Shown here: in pieces, positions 1-8,272 of the stretch
Numbering within the stretch: position 1 is the stretch's first letter
How the letters are laid out: each line of letters opens with the position of its first letter
Origin: Actinomycetospora lutea
GTDB taxonomy: Bacteria; Actinomycetota; Actinomycetes; Mycobacteriales; Pseudonocardiaceae
NCBI RefSeq assembly: GCF_028737205.1
Contig: NZ_JAQZAL010000001.1
Coordinates: 62,001 to 126,000 of the forward strand
Length of the DNA stretch: 64,000 bases
Reading direction: 5' to 3'
Made by a program: the position numbers and the translations under genes
Notes under the pieces: model-generated
Database searches by the model: none
Told to the model about the DNA's origin: nothing
Seen by the model: only the letters and a program-made list of their open reading frames with translations

Positions 1-1283
1 TCGCGGAGGCGTTCGCCGACCTGATGACGTCGGCGCCCGCGGCGTTCCGCAACAAGTTCCGCAAGATGGCCGCCGAGCCGTTCGCGTTCTATCGCGGCAG
101 CGCGCCGCTGTACTACGCCGACGTCGCCCGCCTCGACGACCCGTGGGTCGACGAGCGCACGCGGCGGGTCTGGATCCAGGGCGACCTGCACGCCGAGAAC
201 TTCGGCACCTACCTCGACGGCGACGGCGTGCTCGTCTTCGACGTCAACGACTTCGACGAGGCCTACGTGGCGCCGTGGACGTGGGACCTGCGGCGCCTGG
301 TCGCGAGCGTCGCCCTGCTCGGCTGGTCGAAGGCGTTCTCCGACGCGGACATCGACGCGCTGAACGCCGCCTACCTGCGGGCCTACCTCGGCGCCGTGCG
401 CTCGTTCTCCGGCGGCTCGGGCGAGCAGGAGTTCGCGCTGACCCGCCGCACCACCGACGGCCCGATCCACCACGCCCTGCAGCGCTCGCGGGAGAGCAGC
501 CGGCGGGCCCTGCTCGACGGGCTGACCGAGATCGAGGGCGAGGACCGGGTGTTCCGCGCCGGGCCGGGCGTGCGCCGCCTCGACGACGACGAGTGCGCCG
601 AGGTCGTCGCCGCCTACGAGGCCTATCTCGACACGATCCCGCCCGCGAAGCGCTGGCCCGGGCCGGCGTACGCCGTGCACGACGTCGTCGGGCGCAGCGG
701 CTTCGGCATCGGCAGCGCGGGCCTGCCCGCCTACAACGTGCTCATCGAGGGGCCGACCGAGGCGCTCGACAACGACATCGTCCTGTCGATGAAGCAGGCC
801 GTGCGCGCCGCGCCGAGCCGCGTGGTCGACGACCCCGAGATCGCGGCCTCGTTCCACCACCACGGGCACCGCACCGCCCTGTCGCGCCGGGCGCTGCAGG
901 CGCACGCCGACCGGTTGCTCGGCTGGACCGAGATGCGCGGCGTGGGCTACGTCGTCAGCGAGCTCTCGCCGTACGAGAACGACCTCGACTGGGACGACCT
1001 CACCGAGCCCCGGGAGCTGCGCGACGTCCTGCACCACCTCGGGCGGGCCACCGCGCGGGCGCACTGCGTCTCCGACGCCGACGCCGATCAGGGCCTGGTC
1101 ACGGCGCAGGTCGAGGACGCGATCCTGGCCGTGGTCGGCGACCGGGAGGACGCGTTCGTCGAGGACCTCGTCGCCTTCGGCCGGGGCTACGCCGGCGTGG
1201 TGCGCGACGACCACCGCCGCTTCGTCGAGGCCTTCCGCGCCGACCGTGTGCCGGGCGTCTCGAGCACGGAGGAATCGCTCTAG
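1..1283 (+). CDS. DUF2252 family protein (5' end outside window)
   Basis: This is a DUF2252 family protein, a group related to aminoglycoside phosphotransferase/kinase-like folds whose function is not established. The visible part shows the hallmark blocks [19 protein letters not shown] and FDVNDFDEA near the N-terminus, resembling a catalytic loop and metal-binding Asp cluster. The reading frame is open to the first base of the window (the codons before the ATG at 24 read AEAFADL) and the family normally has residues before [15 protein letters not shown], so I infer the true start lies upstream and the gene is truncated by the window edge. It stops 56 bp before the coproheme decarboxylase gene on the same strand. 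Confidence 0.85.
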   Translation, partial: AEAFADLMTSAPAAFRNKFRKMAAEPFAFYRGSAPLYYADVARLDDPWVDERTRRVWIQGDLHAENFGTYLDGDGVLVFDVNDFDEAYVAPWTWDLRRLVASVALLGWSKAFSDADIDALNAAYLRAYLGAVRSFSGGSGEQEFALTRRTTDGPIHHALQRSRESSRRALLDGLTEIEGEDRVFRAGPGVRRLDDDECAEVVAAYEAYLDTIPPAKRWPGPAYAVHDVVGRSGFGIGSAGLPAYNVLIEGPTEALDNDIVLSMKQAVRAAPSRVVDDPEIAASFHHHGHRTALSRRALQAHADRLLGWTEMRGVGYVVSELSPYENDLDWDDLTEPRELRDVLHHLGRATARAHCVSDADADQGLVTAQVEDAILAVVGDREDAFVEDLVAFGRGYAGVVRDDHRRFVEAFRADRVPGVSSTEESL

Positions 1284-1339
1284 TCGACGGGTCGAGCTCT
1301 CGCTCCGCTTCGTCTCCCGCCGCTGGCAGGATGGGACAC

Positions 1340-2032
1340 GTGGCCAGGCTGAACTACGACGAGCTGAACTCGACGATCCGCTACGCCATGTGGTCGGTGT
1401 TCCGCACCGACCCGGCGCGCCTGCCCGAGGACCGCGCGGCCCTCGGCGAGGAGGTCGCGGGCGTGCTCGACCAGGCCGAGGGCAAGGGTGTGGTCACCCG
1501 CGGGCTCTACGACCTCGCCGGCATGCGCGCCGACGCCGACTGGATGGTCTGGACCCACGCGCCGGACATCGAGTCGCTGCAGGCCACCTACACCGCGCTG
1601 CGGCGCACCGCGCTGGGGCGCGCGTCCACCCCGGTGTGGTCGTCGACGGCGCTGCACCGGCCCGCCGAGTTCAACAAGAGCCACCTGCCGGCGTTCATCG
1701 CGGGGGAGGAGCCCAAGGGCTACCTGTGCCTCTACCCGTTCGTCCGCTCGCTGGACTGGTACCTGCTGCCCGACGAGGAGCGGCGCACCATGCTCGCCGA
1801 CCACGGCAAGGCGGCCCGCGGCTACGCCGACGTGCGCGCCAACACCGTGCCGGCCTTCGCACTCGGCGACTACGAGTGGATCCTCGCCTTCGAGTCCGAC
1901 CAGCTCGACCGCATCGTCGACCTCATGCGCGACCTGCGGGCCACCGAGGCCCGGCGGCACGTGCGCGAGGAGGTGCCCTTCTTCACCGGCCCGCGCGTCT
2001 CCCCGGAGCAGCTCGTCACCTCGTTGCCGTAA
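1340..2032 (+). CDS. chdC: Coproheme decarboxylase (HemQ/ChdC)
   Basis: This enzyme performs the last step of the coproporphyrin-dependent haem pathway of Gram-positive bacteria, converting iron-coproporphyrin III to haem b with peroxide. The product (about 230 aa) is collinear with actinobacterial HemQ: it begins with an [14 protein letters not shown] block and contains [12 protein letters not shown], whose Tyr corresponds to the radical-forming catalytic Tyr, and a His-containing [10 protein letters not shown] segment in the haem region. I chose the GTG at 1340 over the in-frame ATG at 1331 because AGGATGGGA then sits as a ribosome-binding site about 8 bases upstream and family members begin MARLNYDEL. 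It acts in the cytoplasm. A GC hairpin follows the stop codon directly. Confidence 0.93.
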   Translation: MARLNYDELNSTIRYAMWSVFRTDPARLPEDRAALGEEVAGVLDQAEGKGVVTRGLYDLAGMRADADWMVWTHAPDIESLQATYTALRRTALGRASTPVWSSTALHRPAEFNKSHLPAFIAGEEPKGYLCLYPFVRSLDWYLLPDEERRTMLADHGKAARGYADVRANTVPAFALGDYEWILAFESDQLDRIVDLMRDLRATEARRHVREEVPFFTGPRVSPEQLVTSLP

Positions 2033-2061
2033 CGCCGACCGGAACAGGTGCCGTCCGGCGT
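2032..2061 (+). terminator. Hairpin after chdC
   Basis: An imperfect inverted repeat starts at the last base of the chdC stop codon: an 11-base arm (ACGCCGACCGG), an 8-base loop, then an 11-base arm pairing at 9 positions. No U-tract follows, which is common for terminators in GC-rich actinobacteria. It is a candidate intrinsic terminator only. Confidence 0.4.
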
Positions 2062-2125
2062 ACCGGACGAGCCGTACATCGATCAAGTTGTCGCCTCACG
2101 CAACGCGACGTGACATATTCCGTGT

Positions 2126-2440
2126 GTGGCGACCGTCGGCTTCCTGCACGTGGCGGCCGAGCACGTCCGGGAGGCGCGTCGCCTGCTCGCCGACCACGCG
2201 CCGGGCGTCGTCGACGTCCACCTGGTCGACCGCACGCTCCTGCGCCCCGGTCCCGACATCGCCACCCGCGTGGCCGCCCGGGTGGGCGAGCTCGTGGGCC
2301 GCGACGTCGACGCCGTCGTGTGCACCTGGCCGTACCTGACCGACCTCGTCGTGCGCGTCGCGCGCGAGCGGGGCATCGCGGCCCTGGGCGTCGAGGAGCT
2401 CGTCGCCCCGGCCGGTGGGGTGCTCGCCCTCAGCCGGTGA
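2126..2440 (+). CDS. Small hypothetical protein, Asp/Glu-racemase-like N-terminus
   Basis: A 104-residue protein with a GTG start. It reads as an alternating beta/alpha unit (VATVGFLHVAAEHV, then DAVVCTWPYLTDLVVRVARERGIAALGVEEL). The opening GFLH segment followed by a VHLVD strand resembles the N-terminal half of Asp/Glu/hydantoin-racemase-fold proteins, but it is far shorter than that family and lacks a second domain, so a function cannot be assigned. It has no signal peptide or membrane segment. It lies between chdC and a convergent PH-like gene. Confidence 0.5.
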   Translation: MATVGFLHVAAEHVREARRLLADHAPGVVDVHLVDRTLLRPGPDIATRVAARVGELVGRDVDAVVCTWPYLTDLVVRVARERGIAALGVEELVAPAGGVLALSR

Positions 2441-2457
2441 GGCCCAGCCGGTGGGGC

Positions 2458-2889
2458 TCAGTCGATGAGGTGCCAGGTGATGAGGTCGTGGATCTCCGCG
2501 GCCTGTTCCTCGCCGCGGCACGTGACCTCGTAGAACGTCCGCCCGACCTGGATCGCCACGGTGCGGGAGAAGATCGGCTCGTCCTCCGAGGAGACGTACG
2601 AGACCGTCGTGATCCGGCTGTAGGGCGCGGTGATCAGCGCGGCGCGGCCGCCGGGGAACGCGGTGTCGAGCAGGATCACGCGCCGGTTGGTGATGCCGCA
2701 CAGCGCGATGCCGGCGCTCTCGCTGGAGTAGACGCCGTCGATCTGCTCCTCGGGCATGAGGCAGTCGCGGATGACGTCGTACTGGACCGTCTCGTCGAAG
2801 CGCGGCAGCCGGGCCGAGAGCGGGTGCGGGCGGCGTGGGTGGTGGTCCTGGGTGTTTCCGGGTCGGAGCGGGTGGCCCATCGACGGCAT
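2458..2889 (-). CDS. PH-domain-like protein
   Basis: The C-terminal hundred residues form a compact beta-rich unit (GIALCGITNRRVILLD, ITTVSYVSSEDEP, VAIQVGRTFYEVTC, then a final helix) typical of bacterial pleckstrin-homology-like domains. These often report or modulate membrane or stress states, but no specific role is known here. The N-terminal 30 residues are polar and probably disordered. The upstream frame is open, but a GAGAGG site lies just before the ATG at 2889 (spacing 3) and 12 bases before another ATG at 2880, so either may be used. No membrane segment is visible. Confidence 0.55.
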   Translation of the reverse strand: MPSMGHPLRPGNTQDHHPRRPHPLSARLPRFDETVQYDVIRDCLMPEEQIDGVYSSESAGIALCGITNRRVILLDTAFPGGRAALITAPYSRITTVSYVSSEDEPIFSRTVAIQVGRTFYEVTCRGEEQAAEIHDLITWHLID

Positions 2890-3049
2890 CGTCCTCTCTG
2901 CAACCTGCGGGGCGGGCCGCGAGGCGGGGTGGCCGTCTCCCGACGGTAGTGATCCTGCCCGTCCGTGCCCGCCCTCGGTGGCGTCGGACACCGGTGTCGG
3001 TGCCGAAAACCTCGCCGCGGGCCCGTCGACTGGGCCGTTCGGAGCAAGG

Positions 3050-3790
3050 TCAGGGGCGGCGGTACTCGAGCAGGAGGTGCTGGCCCCAGCGCGCCATCGA
3101 CAGCGGCCGCACCGTCTCGGGGTGCGCGTCGACCCACTCCCAGACCGCCCGCAGCTCGGCGTCGTGGTCGAACAGGTCGTCGAAGTAGACCAGGGTGCCG
3201 GGCCGCAGGTGGCCCTCGAGCCAGTCGAGGACCTCGCGGGTGCTCGAGTAGAGGTCGCAGTCGACGTTGACGACCAGCTCGTCGTGCGGCGGCAGCTCGC
3301 GCCCCGGCAGCGTGTCGGAGAACCACCCGGCCACGATCTCGACCCGCGGGTCGTCGATCCGCGGCACCCGCCCGGTCGCGAAGCTGCCGGCCGGGGCGTC
3401 GGCGTGCCAGTCGTCGGGCAGGCCGTCGAAGCTGTCGAAGCCGATCATGCGGGCGCCGGGCGCGGCGAGGTGCTCGCTCCACCAGCGCAGGGTCCGGCCC
3501 TCGTGCACCCCGAACTCGAGGTAGAGCGGCCGCGGCGAGCGCAGGCGCTCCACGATCTCGCCGAACACCGCGAACCGGTCGCCGCGGTTGGGGACGTGCG
3601 CCTCCAGGCCGCCGATCCAGCTGCCCTGCTCCAGGGCGCCGAGCGCGGTGCGCAGCCCCGTCAGCTGGCGGGGCGAGAGCTTCCGGCCCGCCGCCACGAG
3701 CAGCCGGCGGGGCTGGACCGGGGCGAGGTGGCGGGCGAGGGCCCGCATCACCCGGCGGGGACGGTCGCGGGACGTGAGCGCGGCAGTCAT
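3050..3790 (-). CDS. TylF/MycF-like SAM-dependent methyltransferase
   Basis: A 246-residue class I methyltransferase of the TylF/MycF (macrocin O-methyltransferase-like) type. Residues from about 100 on carry LYLEFGVHEGRTL (SAM-binding glycine loop), IGFDSFDGLPDDW (acidic residue contacting the SAM ribose), and VNVDCDLYSSTREVL with YFDDLFDH, whose acidic residues match the metal-binding part of the family. Family members methylate sugar or catechol-like hydroxyls, but many genomic copies are stand-alone with unknown substrate. No biosynthetic neighbours are visible, so the substrate is unknown. Start chosen at the ATG beginning MTAALTSRDRP. Confidence 0.8.
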   Translation of the reverse strand: MTAALTSRDRPRRVMRALARHLAPVQPRRLLVAAGRKLSPRQLTGLRTALGALEQGSWIGGLEAHVPNRGDRFAVFGEIVERLRSPRPLYLEFGVHEGRTLRWWSEHLAAPGARMIGFDSFDGLPDDWHADAPAGSFATGRVPRIDDPRVEIVAGWFSDTLPGRELPPHDELVVNVDCDLYSSTREVLDWLEGHLRPGTLVYFDDLFDHDAELRAVWEWVDAHPETVRPLSMARWGQHLLLEYRRP

Positions 3791-3846
3791 CGGCCGGGCA
3801 GCGTAACGATCCGCCGGTGGACGAACGGCCCCCGGGGGAGGACGGG

Positions 3847-4272
3847 TCAGGCCGTGGGCTCCAGGCGCAGGCTCACCGAGTTCATGCAGTAGCGCTGGTC
3901 GGTGGGCGTGCCGTAGCCCTCGCCGCTGAAGACGTGGCCGAGGTGCGAGTGGCAGGTCGCGCACAGGACCTCGACGCGCGTCATGCCCATCGAGCTGTCC
4001 TCGCGCAGGATCACGTTGTCGTCGGCGGACGGCGCGTAGAACGACGGCCACCCGCAGTGCGAGGCGAACTTGGTCTCGGAACGGAAGAGCTCGGCGCCGC
4101 AGGCACGGCAGGAGTACACGCCCTCGGTGAAGACCTCGTCGTACTCGCCGGTGAAGGGGCGCTCGGTCCCCGCCCGGCGCAGCACCTGGTACTCCTCGGG
4201 CGTGAGCTGCTCGCGCCACTCCGCGTCGGACTTGCTGACCTTCGGGGTGCCGATCGAGGCGTCACTGCTCAT
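3847..4272 (-). CDS. msrB: Peptide-methionine (R)-S-oxide reductase
   Basis: MsrB reduces methionine-R-sulfoxide in oxidised proteins. The 141-residue product has every diagnostic element: structural zinc ligands in CRAC (C55, C58) and CATC (C104, C107), the HCGWPSF block with C73, GHVF, and the catalytic cysteine C129 in RYCMNS. It is full length and cytosolic. It lies just downstream of a TylF-like methyltransferase on the opposite side from a small membrane protein, with no obvious operon partner; an OhrR-like peroxide regulator starts about 0.4 kb away. Confidence 0.95.
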   Translation of the reverse strand: MSSDASIGTPKVSKSDAEWREQLTPEEYQVLRRAGTERPFTGEYDEVFTEGVYSCRACGAELFRSETKFASHCGWPSFYAPSADDNVILREDSSMGMTRVEVLCATCHSHLGHVFSGEGYGTPTDQRYCMNSVSLRLEPTA

Positions 4273-4301
4273 GCATCCAGGCTAATACGGCAGGCACGCC
4301 T

Positions 4302-4649
4302 CTAGAGGGCCGTGCCGAAGACCACCTCGAGCACTTCGAAGATCACGAAACCGGTGCCGAGGAGCACCAGCGCGACGAGGACGATCGCCGCGAGACGACG
4401 GGTGCCGTCCGCGCGGTTGGCCGAGTCGGCGAAGTCCCGGACCCCGGCGAGCTGCCCCTCCACGGTGAACGCCGCCGGTCCGACGTGCTCCATCCGGTCG
4501 AGATGGGCGGCGAAGGCGCGCGCCTCGGGATCATCCGGGTCCAGACCGACGAGATCGTCGGCGAACCGCCCGGGCGGGCCCGCGGGCTCGCCCGGCCCCG
4601 TCCCCGATGTCCCGGAAACGCCCCCACCTGGGCCTTTCGACGCACTCAT
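4302..4649 (-). CDS. Small single-pass membrane protein
   Basis: A 115-residue protein with a Gly/Pro-rich N-terminus, a charged middle (FADDLVGLDPDDPEARAFAAHLDRMEHVGPAAF), and one strongly hydrophobic helix near the C-terminus (LAAIVLVALVLLGTGFVIF). I infer a tail-anchored topology with the soluble part in the cytoplasm. I recognise no family. The start is the ATG encoding MSASKGPGG; upstream in-frame codons give composition unlike coding sequence. Confidence 0.55.
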   Translation of the reverse strand: MSASKGPGGGVSGTSGTGPGEPAGPPGRFADDLVGLDPDDPEARAFAAHLDRMEHVGPAAFTVEGQLAGVRDFADSANRADGTRRLAAIVLVALVLLGTGFVIFEVLEVVFGTAL

Positions 4650-4696
4650 CGCCCCACGGTACCCGCACCACTTCCCGTCGGGCCTACCCTGGTCGC

Positions 4697-5170
4697 ATGA
4701 GCACGGAGACCTCGGCGCCCACGAAGCTCGACGCACAGCTCTGCTTCGCGCTGCACGACGCCTCCCGCGCGATCGCGGCGTCCTTCCGCCGCGGGCTCGC
4801 CCCCCTCGGCCTGACGTACAGCCAGTACGTCGTGCTGCTGGTCCTGTGGGAGAACGGGCCGACCACCATGGGCCGGCTCTGCCGCGAGCTGCACCTCGAC
4901 AGCGGCACCCTCTCGCCGCTGCTGCAGCGCCTCGAGGAGCGCGGCCGCGTCGCCCGGCGCCGCCGTCCCGAGGACGAGCGCACCGTCGAGGTCACCTGCA
5001 CCCCCGACGGCGACGCCCTGCGCGAGCCGGTGCTGGAGATCCAGCGCCGCGTGGCGGCCGAGACGGGCATGGACACCGACGACATCGACCGTCTGCGCGG
5101 CGAGCTCCAGGCGCTCGCCGACCGGCTGCGCACCGCCGACGAGACCGGCGTCACCGGCGGGGACGAGTAG
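4697..5170 (+). CDS. MarR-family regulator, OhrR-like
   Basis: A 157-residue MarR-type winged-helix repressor. The N-terminus LDAQLCFALHDASRA places a single reactive-position cysteine (C16) exactly where OhrR proteins have their organic-hydroperoxide-sensing Cys. The wing and recognition helix follow at LCRELHLDSGTLSPLLQRLEERG. OhrR classically represses an adjacent ohr peroxidase, but no ohr gene is seen here. The next gene, 9 bp downstream, encodes an NHEJ polymerase domain protein, so the two may be co-transcribed. The sensing role is inferred from the conserved cysteine. Confidence 0.85.
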   Translation: MSTETSAPTKLDAQLCFALHDASRAIAASFRRGLAPLGLTYSQYVVLLVLWENGPTTMGRLCRELHLDSGTLSPLLQRLEERGRVARRRRPEDERTVEVTCTPDGDALREPVLEIQRRVAAETGMDTDDIDRLRGELQALADRLRTADETGVTGGDE

Positions 5171-5179
5171 ACCGCCGCC

Positions 5180-6214
5180 GTGGCGAAGTCCCCGGCGGAG
5201 GAGCTCGACGTCGACGGTCTGACCGTCCGCGTCACCAATCCCGACAAGGTCTACTTCCCGGACCGCGGGATCACCAAGCGGCAGGTCGTCGAGCACTACG
5301 TCGCGGTCCGCGAGCCGCTGCTCGCCGTGCTCTACGAGCGCCCGACACACCTCAAGCGGTTCGTCGACGGGGTGACCGGCGAGTTCTTCTACCAGAAGCG
5401 CGTGCCCAAGGGCGCTCCCGAGTGGGTCGACACCGTCGAGGTCCGGTTCCCCAGCGGCCGCCCGGCGACGGAGATCTGCCCGACCCGGACCGCGGTGCTG
5501 CCGTGGGCGGCCAACCTCGGCACGTTCGACTTCCACCCCTGGCCGGTGCGCCGCGGCCGGGTCGACCAGCCCGACGAGCTGCGCATCGACCTCGACCCGC
5601 AGCCCGGCACCGACTTCGCCGACGCGGTGCGCGTCGCCGGCGTGCTGCGCGAGGTCCTCGACGACGCGGGCCTGCACGGGCGGCCGAAGACCTCGGGCGG
5701 GCGCGGCATCCACGTGCTCGTGCCGGTGCGCCCCGAGTGGGACTTCGTCGGCGTCCGGCGCGCGGTGATCGCGCTGGCCCGCGAGGTCTGCCGGCGCATC
5801 CCGTCGCAGGCCACCGTGGACTGGTGGAAGGAGGAGCGCGGCGAGCGCGTGTTCCTCGACTACAACCAGGCCGCCCGCGACCGGACGATCGCCTCGGCGT
5901 GGTCGGTGCGCGGCACCCCGCGCGCCACGGTCTCGATGCCGCTGCGCTGGGACGACCTCGCCGACGTCGACCCCGACGACTTCGACGTCCTCACCGCCGC
6001 CGGCGTCCTGGCCGAGCGCGGCGACGCCCTGGCGGGCCTGCACGACGACCCGGGCAGCCTCGAGACCGTGCTCGAGTGGGTGGAGCGCGACCAGCGCGAC
6101 CACGACCTCGGCGACCTGCCCTACCCGCCCGAGTACCCCAAGATGCCCGGCGAGCCCAAGCGTGTGCAGCCCAGCCGGAGCCGCGCCGACACCACGGGCA
6201 AGACGGTCACCTGA
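5180..6214 (+). CDS. LigD-type NHEJ polymerase (PolDom) protein
   Basis: A stand-alone polymerase domain related to the primase-polymerase part of LigD, which fills gaps and adds ribonucleotides at double-strand breaks during non-homologous end joining. The 344-residue product carries the catalytic acidic pair in DLDPQPGTDF, SGGRGIHVLVPV, and FLDYNQAARDRTIAS. The nuclease and ligase domains of full LigD are absent; a separate ATP-dependent ligase lies at 51.5 kb in this window. No ku gene is visible. The start is a GTG 9 bp after the MarR stop, implying co-transcription. Confidence 0.9.
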   Translation: MAKSPAEELDVDGLTVRVTNPDKVYFPDRGITKRQVVEHYVAVREPLLAVLYERPTHLKRFVDGVTGEFFYQKRVPKGAPEWVDTVEVRFPSGRPATEICPTRTAVLPWAANLGTFDFHPWPVRRGRVDQPDELRIDLDPQPGTDFADAVRVAGVLREVLDDAGLHGRPKTSGGRGIHVLVPVRPEWDFVGVRRAVIALAREVCRRIPSQATVDWWKEERGERVFLDYNQAARDRTIASAWSVRGTPRATVSMPLRWDDLADVDPDDFDVLTAAGVLAERGDALAGLHDDPGSLETVLEWVERDQRDHDLGDLPYPPEYPKMPGEPKRVQPSRSRADTTGKTVT

Positions 6215-6275
6215 CCTCGCGCTGCGGGGAGCCGGCGAACCGCCCGGGAGGCGGCCCGCCGGGTCCCGGTCGCGA

Positions 6276-7268
6276 CTACGCCGCCTCGACCTTCGGCATG
6301 ATGTCGTTCTTGATCCGCTTGAGGTCGTCGAGCGTCTTCGACACCGGCACGTCGGTGAACGGCGGCCAGATCAGCGGCATCGTCAGGCCGGCCTCCTTGT
6401 AGGCCTTGAGCCGGTCGGTGAGCTGCTTCTCGGTGCCCACCAGCAGGTTCGACGGGACGCCGTTGTCGCTCTGGTCCATCTCCGTGTCGGTGATGACCGT
6501 CCAGATCATGGAGCAGATCTCGAGGTCCTTGGACCGCTTCGGGCTGCCGATCTCCTCGAACTGCTGGTCGATGGCGGTGAGCCACTTGCCGAGGCCGTCG
6601 GGCGAGTCCTGGATGCCGATCCAGCCGTCGAGGTCGTACTTCGTGATCCGCTTCGCCGAGCGCAGCGGGTCCTTGAGGCCGCTCATGAAGATCGGCGGGC
6701 GCGGCTGCTGCAGCGGCTTCGCGCCGAACCCGCAGCGCTCGAAGTCGGCGAACTCGCCGTGGTACTCGAAGAGGTCGTTGCCCCAGACGCCCTGCAGGAC
6801 CTCGATCGTCTCACGGACGTGCTTGTGCCGCTTCGGGAAGATGTGCGCGGCGCTCGCGGCCGCGAACTCCTCGGGCATCCACCCGGCGCCGAGGCCGACG
6901 TTGAGCCGGCCCCCGGAGAGGTGGTCGATCGTCGCCAGCTCCGCGGCGAGGACGCCCGGGGCGCGGAACGGCGTGTCGATGATGCTCTGCCCGATGCGGA
7001 CCTTCGAGGTCCGCGCGGCGAGCCAGGGCAGCAGGGGGTAGCCCTGGAACCACTGGCCGCGCGCCTGCACCGGCAGGGCGTGCGGCAGGCCGTCCATCAT
7101 GCCGAAGGTGTGCTGGAGCTCCTCGCGGTCGGAGGCCTCCGGCACGACGATCCGGTCGAGCGTCCAGACGGAGTCGAAGTCGAGCTCCTCCGCGAGGTCG
7201 GTGAGGTCCTCGAGCTCCTTGATCGTCACCTCGGTGCGGAAGTTCGGCAGGTAGAGAGCGAGCTTCAT
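6276..7268 (-). CDS. LLM-class flavin/F420-dependent oxidoreductase
   Basis: A 330-residue luciferase-like monooxygenase fold protein. The N-terminus MKLALYLPNFRTEVTIKEL and the block ERCGFGAKPLQQPRPPIFMSGL are typical of the actinobacterial F420- or FMN-dependent group, as is LAAELATIDHLSGGRLNVGLGAGW around residues 95-120. The enzyme probably uses reduced deazaflavin F420 or FMN to act on a small organic substrate; the substrate cannot be read from sequence. It is full length and monocistronic as far as can be seen. Confidence 0.85.
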   Translation of the reverse strand: MKLALYLPNFRTEVTIKELEDLTDLAEELDFDSVWTLDRIVVPEASDREELQHTFGMMDGLPHALPVQARGQWFQGYPLLPWLAARTSKVRIGQSIIDTPFRAPGVLAAELATIDHLSGGRLNVGLGAGWMPEEFAAASAAHIFPKRHKHVRETIEVLQGVWGNDLFEYHGEFADFERCGFGAKPLQQPRPPIFMSGLKDPLRSAKRITKYDLDGWIGIQDSPDGLGKWLTAIDQQFEEIGSPKRSKDLEICSMIWTVITDTEMDQSDNGVPSNLLVGTEKQLTDRLKAYKEAGLTMPLIWPPFTDVPVSKTLDDLKRIKNDIMPKVEAA

Positions 7269-7422
7269 CGGGGAACGGCCTCCTCGCCGTGGATGTCAGG
7301 CGCGTCACACTTCGCCCGGAAACGCTCCCGCACCTGTTGATCAGAAGCAAGCAGGTCGCGCACAACCGGCCGCGCGGTCCGGCGCGCCCGGCGGCCCCCT
7401 CGCCGGCCCCCGCAGCGCGTGG

Positions 7423-7722
7423 CTACCCGCGCCGCTCCGGCGGGGCGATGAGGTAGTTGTGGACCTCGAGCACGCGCACCTCGGGCGGGGCGATGTCGAG
7501 CCGGCCGAGGACCGGTCCGAGCCGGTCGTCCACGAAGCGCCGGAACGCCTCGGCGGACTCCCAGACGTCCACCCCGCGGAACCCGTCCTCGGTGGGCGTC
7601 GCGAAGTGGAACAGGCAGCCCGGCTCCGAGGGGCCGCCCGGCCGGAAGTCGAGGCGCCCGAGCAGGTCGTCGTACACCGCCATCGAGACACCGTGGAAGG
7701 TCGTCTCCACCGCCGTCGCCAT
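7423..7722 (-). CDS. Dimeric alpha/beta-barrel (ABM-like) small protein
   Basis: A 99-residue protein whose pattern (HFATPTEDGFRGVDVWESAEAFRRFVDDRLGPVL) fits the ferredoxin-like dimeric alpha/beta barrel of antibiotic-biosynthesis-monooxygenase and related families. Such proteins can be small oxygenases or ligand-binding dimers, and nothing here decides between them. A GAGAGGGG ribosome-binding site precedes the ATG at 7722. It is divergent from the BLUF photoreceptor gene, and the two share an 86-bp promoter region. Confidence 0.65.
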   Translation of the reverse strand: MATAVETTFHGVSMAVYDDLLGRLDFRPGGPSEPGCLFHFATPTEDGFRGVDVWESAEAFRRFVDDRLGPVLGRLDIAPPEVRVLEVHNYLIAPPERRG

Positions 7723-7743
7723 CGCGGGTCCCCTCTCCGAGTC

Positions 7744-7771
7744 TGGACAGCTGGGGACAGCCCAGCATAAT
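7744..7771 (+). promoter_or_regulatory. Promoter of the BLUF gene with a palindrome in the spacer
   Basis: TGGACA at 7744-7749 and CATAAT at 7766-7771 each differ by one base from the sigma-70 consensus hexamers and are 16 bases apart. A perfect inverted repeat GCTGGG-N5-CCCAGC occupies 7750-7766, filling the spacer, so a bound regulator would block polymerase. The BLUF start codon is 38 bases downstream of the -10 box. The function is inferred from pattern alone. Confidence 0.55.
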
Positions 7772-7808
7772 GAGATGCCGATCACACTCCACCCCGAGGG
7801 GGACACCC

Positions 7809-8264
7809 ATGGCCGACGCGGACGAGAGCGGGCCGCCGGTCTTCCGGTTGATCTACCAGAGCCACAGCCGCATCCCGAAGACCGACCGCCCGACGGTCCT
7901 CGGTGAGATCTTCAGCCAGGCCCGCGCGAACAACAAGGGCGCGGACATCACCGGCGCGCTGCTGATCACCGATCACTACTTCGCCCAGGTCCTCGAGGGG
8001 CCGCAGAGCAACGTGGAGGAGCTCTACGGGCGGATCAGCGCCGATCCCCGGCACGAACGCCTGGCGGTCCTGGACTCCGGGACCGTCGAGCACCGCGCGT
8101 TCGGCAAGTGGTCCATGGCCCAGGTCTCGGCGGCCGGCCACGCGGACATCCCGCTGCACACGGCCAACGGCCAGATCCACCCGGCCGCGCCGAGCCATCT
8201 CACCGCCGAGCAGAGCAAGGTCTTCGCGACCATGCGCAACGCGATCGGCGCCGACACGGTCTGA
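7809..8264 (+). CDS. BLUF-domain blue-light sensor
   Basis: A 151-residue stand-alone BLUF protein: FAD-binding blue-light receptor whose photocycle rearranges hydrogen bonds around flavin. The key residues are present: Y16 in RLIYQS, N41/N42 in ARANNKGADITG, Q60 in FAQVLEGP, and W101/M103 in FGKWSMAQ. There is no fused output domain, so signalling must go through protein partners or a short C-terminal tail of about 45 residues. It starts at an ATG preceded by GAGGGGG. The next gene, 8 bp downstream, encodes an integral membrane protein and is a candidate partner by operon position. Confidence 0.92.
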   Translation: MADADESGPPVFRLIYQSHSRIPKTDRPTVLGEIFSQARANNKGADITGALLITDHYFAQVLEGPQSNVEELYGRISADPRHERLAVLDSGTVEHRAFGKWSMAQVSAAGHADIPLHTANGQIHPAAPSHLTAEQSKVFATMRNAIGADTV

Positions 8265-8272
8265 CCCGGGCC

